A DNA stretch of 64,000 nt, taken from NCBI GenBank assembly GCA_022493055.1, contig CP092781.1:1674001-1738000 (forward strand). Reading direction: 5' to 3'. Both the position numbers and the translations under genes were made by a program. The notes under the pieces were generated by a model, which saw only the letters and a program-made list of their open reading frames with translations, did no database searches and was not told the origin of the DNA. Origin of the DNA: Staphylococcus roterodami (GTDB taxonomy: Bacteria; Bacillota; Bacilli; Staphylococcales; Staphylococcaceae). Each line of letters begins with the position of its first letter. The stretch's first letter is position 1. Positions 59,740 through 64,000 of this stretch are shown in pieces.

Positions 59740-60687
59740 TTATTTTTTAGGACGATTTGTGTCCATCCATTGATTTAACTCAGTCATAAATCCTTGGAAT
59801 TGTGAAGGATTTTTGAAATCAGGTATATTCGCTAATAATACTTCAACTGGCTTTGTTTCACCCGATTTTTTCTTTTGTAAAATTAATATGGATTTTCGTG
59901 CTTTTTCATTTTTAAATAAAGTTGGTGGCAAATTTAAAAATGCTTGCATTTCCGTCTCTGTTGCAATATATTTTTCAAGCTGTTTTACATGTTCACCTGT
60001 AAATATATTACTTGGCACTACTAAAAAGGCATATCCAGAAGCCTTTAACGTATTTATTGCCTGTTCAATTAATAAGTAATGTGAGTAGCTATGTCCTTCA
60101 TCAAAGCCTAGCTTAAATTCCTTACTTCTCTCGTCCAACGGATAATATCCTACTGGAAAATCACCAATCACAACATCAGCCTCTTCTATTGGTAAAGGCA
60201 TAATTGCATCTTGAGGATAAACATCAAAAGGTATTTCTAAAAAGTTAGCTAAATGCACACTTACGCGTGACAATACTGGATCAACTTCAATTAAATGATG
60301 CATCACAGCTATTTCAGGTAATACTTCATTTACAGTTGCACTTAGATGTCCCGCACCACTTGCGATATCAACGATGTGCAACTCTTGTTGACTATTCATA
60401 AATCGTTCAACTAAAAACCCTAAAATAAGCCCGATAGAGTCTGGTGTAATTTGATGATTTGCCTGTATCTTTTCTTCTTGCATTAAACTTAAATATGCAA
60501 ATTGAAATGCTTTACGTCTGTCCTGTAATGTTGCTTGTTCTAATAATTCTCTATCATTCGTATAAACTTGTTCCATTGCTAATCCTAGATTTTCAATAAA
60601 ACTTTGTCCATTTTCATTATTTAAAGCTTTAGCTTTTTCATCTAATGTATGAAATAAGCGTTCCATAATTGTTTGTTCTTCTGCCAT
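59740..60687 (-). CDS. Class I SAM-dependent methyltransferase (YtxK-like)
   Basis: 315 residues. N-terminal helical region, SAM-binding VDIASGAGHLSATV (~116) and a motif IV GDFPVGYYP that resembles N6-adenine methyltransferases (NPPY/DPPF type), so a nucleic acid substrate is possible. I chose ATG 60687 with GGAGAGG upstream; the TTG at 60705 overlaps it. Substrate unknown. Neighbours tpx in many Bacillota. Confidence 0.82.
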   Translation of the reverse strand: MAEEQTIMERLFHTLDEKAKALNNENGQSFIENLGLAMEQVYTNDRELLEQATLQDRRKAFQFAYLSLMQEEKIQANHQITPDSIGLILGFLVERFMNSQQELHIVDIASGAGHLSATVNEVLPEIAVMHHLIEVDPVLSRVSVHLANFLEIPFDVYPQDAIMPLPIEEADVVIGDFPVGYYPLDERSKEFKLGFDEGHSYSHYLLIEQAINTLKASGYAFLVVPSNIFTGEHVKQLEKYIATETEMQAFLNLPPTLFKNEKARKSILILQKKKSGETKPVEVLLANIPDFKNPSQFQGFMTELNQWMDTNRPKK

Positions 60688-60704
60688 ATCGTCGTCCCTC
60701 TCCA

Positions 60705-60780
60705 ATAAAAAGTGCCCATTGGTCTGTAAACAAGCATTGAAAACAATACTATTGTAATGCTGTTGACATCGATGGACACT
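60705..60780 (-). terminator. Long hairpin terminator after tpx
   Basis: Arms AGTGTCCAT / ATGGGCACT with inner pairing TGTCAACAGCATT / AATGCTTGTTTACA, followed by TTTTTATTGG on the minus strand. Its last bases touch the ribosome site of the methyltransferase gene, so some read-through is likely. Confidence 0.65.
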
Positions 60781-60814
60781 AAGTATAGATTTAAAAAATT
60801 ATTATCTTAAACGC

Positions 60815-61309
60815 TTAAATATTTTGGTATGCAGCTAAAGCAGAATCAAAGTCTGGGAAATCAGTACCTTCACTTACAATTTCTTTATAAACGACCTTAT
60901 TGTCTGCATCTAACACAAACACTGCACGAGCTAATAAGCGAAGTTCTTGCATAACAACACCAAAGTTTTCACCGAAAGATAAATCACGGTGATCACTTAA
61001 TGTAATGACATTGTCCAAACCAGCTGAAGCACACCATCTTTTTTGTGCGAATGGTAAGTCTGCTGAAATGGTTAATACAACACCGTCTTCTTTAGAAGCT
61101 TCAGAATTGAATTTACGCGTTTGTTGATCACAAACACCTGTATCAATTGATGGTACTACACTAATCAATTTCTTTTTACCAGCATAATCTGCTAAAGTTA
61201 CTTGATTTAAGTCATTATCTAATACTGTGAAGTCAGGTGCAATGTCACCTTCATTAATTTGTTGCCCTACTAAGTGGATTGGACCACCTTTGAATGTAAT
61301 TTCAGTCAT
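60815..61309 (-). CDS. tpx: Thiol peroxidase (Tpx)
   Basis: Atypical 2-Cys peroxiredoxin reducing peroxides through thioredoxin. 164 residues. Peroxidatic Cys in [13 protein letters not shown] and resolving Cys in [23 protein letters not shown] near the start. AGGAGG precedes the ATG. Acts against hydrogen peroxide and lipid peroxides. Confidence 0.96.
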   Translation of the reverse strand: MTEITFKGGPIHLVGQQINEGDIAPDFTVLDNDLNQVTLADYAGKKKLISVVPSIDTGVCDQQTRKFNSEASKEDGVVLTISADLPFAQKRWCASAGLDNVITLSDHRDLSFGENFGVVMQELRLLARAVFVLDADNKVVYKEIVSEGTDFPDFDSALAAYQNI

Positions 61310-61399
61310 AAATTGACCTCCTACGAATTAAAATTTCTAACCTTATCATACGCAATTAAAAGTCAGATTACAATTTTCAAGCATTAATCAAAAGAAATT

Positions 61400-62176
61400 T
61401 TAATTTGATACAAATTGTTGAATATAATCAAAAGCATTTTTTAAAATTAAAATCGCAGTAACAATAATAAATAAAACTTTTACATAACTAACACCTTGTT
61501 TAATCGCAAAATGGGCACCTGCATAGGATCCTACTATCATACTTACAGCCATAACTAAACCTATAATATAATCTACTTGTCCTAATATCATAAATAATAC
61601 AAGTGCACCAATATTTGATGCAAAGTTCAATACTTTGGCATTTCCGGCAGCACTCAAAAAATCAAATCCAAAAAGTAATAATACAAACAACATAAATGAT
61701 CCTGTGCCACCACCAACAAAACCATCGTAAAAGCCTATTAAAATAAATAACCCTGCAAATAATAATGCTTTCTTAAACGTGAAATGTGTAAATGTGCGTG
61801 TATTTCCCCAATCTTTTTTTAATAACGTAAAAATAAATACTGATGAAAGTGCAACAATAATCAATGGCTTCAATACGTGCGATGGTATCATCGTTGCAAT
61901 AAAAGCACCACAAGCAGATGCTAAAAATACAAAACCAAATAACTTTGCTACGACTTTAAAATCTACATTACCTGATCTTAAAAACTTAACCGCACTAGTT
62001 AATGAACCAAATGAACTCGCTAATTTATTGGTACCTAATGCAATGGATGGTGGCAAACCAATTGCCAATAATGCTGGCGTTGAAATCAAGCCTCCACCAC
62101 CTACAACTGAATCGATAAATGCTGCTATAAAACCAAAGACAATAATGATTAGAATCATCGTTAAATTTAAATCCAC
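61400..62176 (-). CDS. TSUP-family (TauE/SafE) membrane exporter
   Basis: 258 residues with eight hydrophobic segments. Repeated family motifs GGGGLISTPALLAIGLPP (~26) and GGGTGSFMLFVLLLFG (~150). Members export sulfite or sulfoacetate-type compounds; the substrate is not readable. I accept the GTG start at 62176, with AAGGGG ten bases upstream. Immediately follows thiI, both sulfur-related, which fits. Confidence 0.87.
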   Translation of the reverse strand: MDLNLTMILIIIVFGFIAAFIDSVVGGGGLISTPALLAIGLPPSIALGTNKLASSFGSLTSAVKFLRSGNVDFKVVAKLFGFVFLASACGAFIATMIPSHVLKPLIIVALSSVFIFTLLKKDWGNTRTFTHFTFKKALLFAGLFILIGFYDGFVGGGTGSFMLFVLLLFGFDFLSAAGNAKVLNFASNIGALVLFMILGQVDYIIGLVMAVSMIVGSYAGAHFAIKQGVSYVKVLFIIVTAILILKNAFDYIQQFVSN

Positions 62177-62219
62177 AGTTAAACATCCCCTTATGTTTAT
62201 TGTTAGTCTCTAATTTTAA

Positions 62220-63443
62220 TTATAGAAAGTCGTTTATTAATTCGTCTGTCTGTTGTTCTTTTGAAGTTTTATAGTCACTAGTAATTTCTAGTGTTTCAAT
62301 GTTTTCAACAGCGCGATCAATCATTTCTTCAAAGTCAAAAATGCTTTCGTATTGAACAACTTTATCAAAGTTTGGTTCAGTTACTGGATTTTTAGGAGTG
62401 AAAATCGTACAACAATCTTCAAATGGCTGAATTGATGTTTCAAACGTACCAATTTCCTTAGATTTTAAAATGATTTCTTCTTTATCATATGTTAATAAAG
62501 GACGCAGTACAGGTGTAGAAGTGACATTATTAATTGCATACATACTATGAAGTGTTTGACTTGCAACCTGTCCTAAATTTTCACCATTTACAATAGCCAG
62601 TGCACCAATTTGATGTACTAATTTGTCAGCAACTCTCATCATCATACGTCTTGTTGATGTCATCGTGTATCTAGGATGAACAACTTTATTCACTTGTTTT
62701 TGCAATTCTGTAAAAGGAACAATGTGTAGTTTAATTGGACCAACACGTTCAGCTAAAATACGTGTAAGTTCAATAACTTTTTCTTTCGCTTGTTCACTTG
62801 TAAATGGCGGACTATGAAAATGAATGGCTTCAATCGTTACACCGCGTCTCATTACTTCCATGCCAGCTACCGGTGAATCAATTCCACCTGATAACATAAG
62901 TAAAGTTTTACCACCTGTACCTACAGGTAAACCACCTGCACCTGATACAACTTCTTCATACATGTATATTGCATCTAATCTAACTTCCACTCTAATTTCA
63001 TGATCCGGACGCTTTACATTAACTGAAATGTTTTCAATCTGTTTCAAAACTGCACCACCCAATTCACGTTGCAACTCATACGTATCCATTGGGTAATTTT
63101 TATCGGCACGCTTTACATCGATTTTAAATGTACTACCGTTCTCAAACGTTTGTGCAAATTTGATTGCTGCTTCACTCATAGCTTCTAAAGTTTTTTCAAT
63201 TTTTAAAACTGGACTAATAGATTTAATACCGAAAATTTTTGATAAACGATATGTGATTTCGTGTATATCAGCATGTTCTTCTAATTCAATATACATGCGG
63301 TCTCGTTTACCTTTTACAACAAAACCTTCAAGACCTTTTAAAGATTGATGAACATTATTTCTTAATTGATTTACAAATTTCTTTCTATTTGAACCTTTTA
63401 ATGTTAGTTCCCCATACCTAACAAGCAAGTGGTCATACTTCAT
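62220..63443 (-). CDS. thiI: tRNA 4-thiouridine synthetase ThiI
   Basis: Adenylates U8 of tRNA for sulfur insertion and feeds thiamine thiazole synthesis. 407 residues. N-terminal ferredoxin-like/THUMP domain (~55-165), PP-loop [14 protein letters not shown] (~182-195), and a catalytic Cys region near residue 344 (EDCCTIF). It lacks the C-terminal rhodanese domain of E. coli ThiI, as in other Gram-positive forms, which use a dedicated cysteine desulfurase. Its ATG overlaps the stop of that gene by one base. Confidence 0.96.
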   Translation of the reverse strand: MKYDHLLVRYGELTLKGSNRKKFVNQLRNNVHQSLKGLEGFVVKGKRDRMYIELEEHADIHEITYRLSKIFGIKSISPVLKIEKTLEAMSEAAIKFAQTFENGSTFKIDVKRADKNYPMDTYELQRELGGAVLKQIENISVNVKRPDHEIRVEVRLDAIYMYEEVVSGAGGLPVGTGGKTLLMLSGGIDSPVAGMEVMRRGVTIEAIHFHSPPFTSEQAKEKVIELTRILAERVGPIKLHIVPFTELQKQVNKVVHPRYTMTSTRRMMMRVADKLVHQIGALAIVNGENLGQVASQTLHSMYAINNVTSTPVLRPLLTYDKEEIILKSKEIGTFETSIQPFEDCCTIFTPKNPVTEPNFDKVVQYESIFDFEEMIDRAVENIETLEITSDYKTSKEQQTDELINDFL

Positions 63444-64000
63444 TATCTAAGCAACTCCTTAATTTCCTCATATATGATGATGAATGTTTCTTTAAATTTT
63501 TCAATATCTTCTTTAGTTGTAGTGGCACCAAATGATAATCGAATACTACCTTCAATTGCCTTATCTGATAATCCCATAGCAGTCAGTACTTCATTTAACT
63601 TATTACGCTTTGATGAGCAAGCACTAGTTGTTGATACCATAATGTCATACTTTGAAAATGCATTTACAAGCACTTCACCTTTCACACCAGGAAAACTAAT
63701 ATTTAAAATAAATGGTGAAGCATTTCTAGCCGAATTTATATAAACACCTCGAAAAGTTTTAAGGAATTCCCTAATATCTTCATTTAAAGAGTCTACATAA
63801 GTGTGTAAAGCTTCACGATTATCATTTGCTATTTTCATTGCTTTAACTAAAGCAATATCGCTAGGCAAATTGATAGTACCGCTTCTTACACCATATTCCT
63901 GGCCACCGCCTTGAATAATCGGCTCGATATTTTGAATATGGTTAACTAACAATACACCTTGCCCTTTTAAGCCATTAAATTTATGACCACTCAAACTAAG
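63443..64000 (-). CDS. Cysteine desulfurase (NifS/NifZ-like), 5' part beyond window
   Basis: PLP enzyme that frees sulfur from cysteine, here probably dedicated to ThiI. The visible 185 codons start within the PLP-lysine motif ([12 protein letters not shown]) and include the catalytic cysteine loop [12 protein letters not shown]. The upstream part runs off the window. A one-base overlap with thiI indicates coupled translation. Probable nifZ/iscS-type by context. Confidence 0.92.
   Translation of the reverse strand, partial: LSLSGHKFNGLKGQGVLLVNHIQNIEPIIQGGGQEYGVRSGTINLPSDIALVKAMKIANDNREALHTYVDSLNEDIREFLKTFRGVYINSARNASPFILNISFPGVKGEVLVNAFSKYDIMVSTTSACSSKRNKLNEVLTAMGLSDKAIEGSIRLSFGATTTKEDIEKFKETFIIIYEEIKELLR

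Noticed and set aside
1..64000. tRNA or rRNA genes
   Set aside because: None seen on either strand; the tRNA-like elements at 4679-4915 belong to the T-box leader.

Overview
The window is a stretch of Staphylococcus chromosome, from the S. aureus complex (S. aureus itself or a close sister such as S. argenteus). The gene order infC-lysP-thrS-dnaI-dnaB-nrdR-gapB-coaE-mutM-polA-phoRP-icd-gltA ... pyk-pfkA-accAD-malic enzyme-dnaE ... ald-usp-[element]-ackA-tpx-thiI-nifS is the one I know from S. aureus. The low G+C content, STAR-type repeats and Bacillota-type leader RNAs agree. The call rests on recognised order and protein motifs, not on a database search, so species and lineage are not settled. 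I recall Tn916-tet(M) being common in livestock-associated CC398, but the window cannot prove that lineage.

Region 1 (1-13.3 kb, all minus strand) holds translation and replication genes: a partial infC behind an L20-leader-type attenuator, lysP behind a lysine riboswitch, thrS behind a T-box, the primosome loaders dnaI and dnaB with nrdR, gluconeogenic gapB with a cre box on its promoter, and a coaE-mutM-polA operon. Region 2 (13.5-33.7 kb) is central metabolism: an apparently broken membrane-protein gene, the PhoPR two-component system, icd-gltA, the divergent permease cycA, pyk-pfkA, accA-accD, malic enzyme, dnaE and an NrnA-type DHH phosphoesterase. Region 3 (33.8-40.1 kb) has a four-copy STAR repeat, a DRTGG-CBS regulator, two universal stress proteins, a metallo-hydrolase, an M24 peptidase and alanine dehydrogenase.

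Region 4 (40,297-58,328) is a complete Tn916-family conjugative transposon with tet(M). It sits between the convergent usp and ackA genes without breaking either. The junctions I infer (T5 tract, 6-base coupling sequence, element end) give exactly 18,032 bp, the length I remember for Tn916. It carries int, xis, the regulatory genes orf7/8/9, orf6, tet(M) with its leader, the conjugation genes orf13-orf17, ardA, orf19, relaxase orf20, oriT, coupling ATPase orf21 and orf22-23. Tetracycline relieves attenuation in the tet(M) leader. By the published Tn916 model, transcription then reads on to orf7/8, xis and int, and after excision through the circle joint into the transfer genes. Region 5 (58.4-64 kb) is host again: ackA, a methyltransferase, tpx, a TSUP exporter, and thiI overlapping a cysteine desulfurase cut by the window end.

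I found no wholly new multi-gene system. The most unusual signals are small: non-AUG starts on infC, Tn916 orf6 and perhaps orf20; a nested palindrome between orf7 and orf9; a folded gene-free stretch between xis and orf8; a probable frameshift in a DUF6056-like gene; three oriT hairpins; and cre boxes on gapB and ald.
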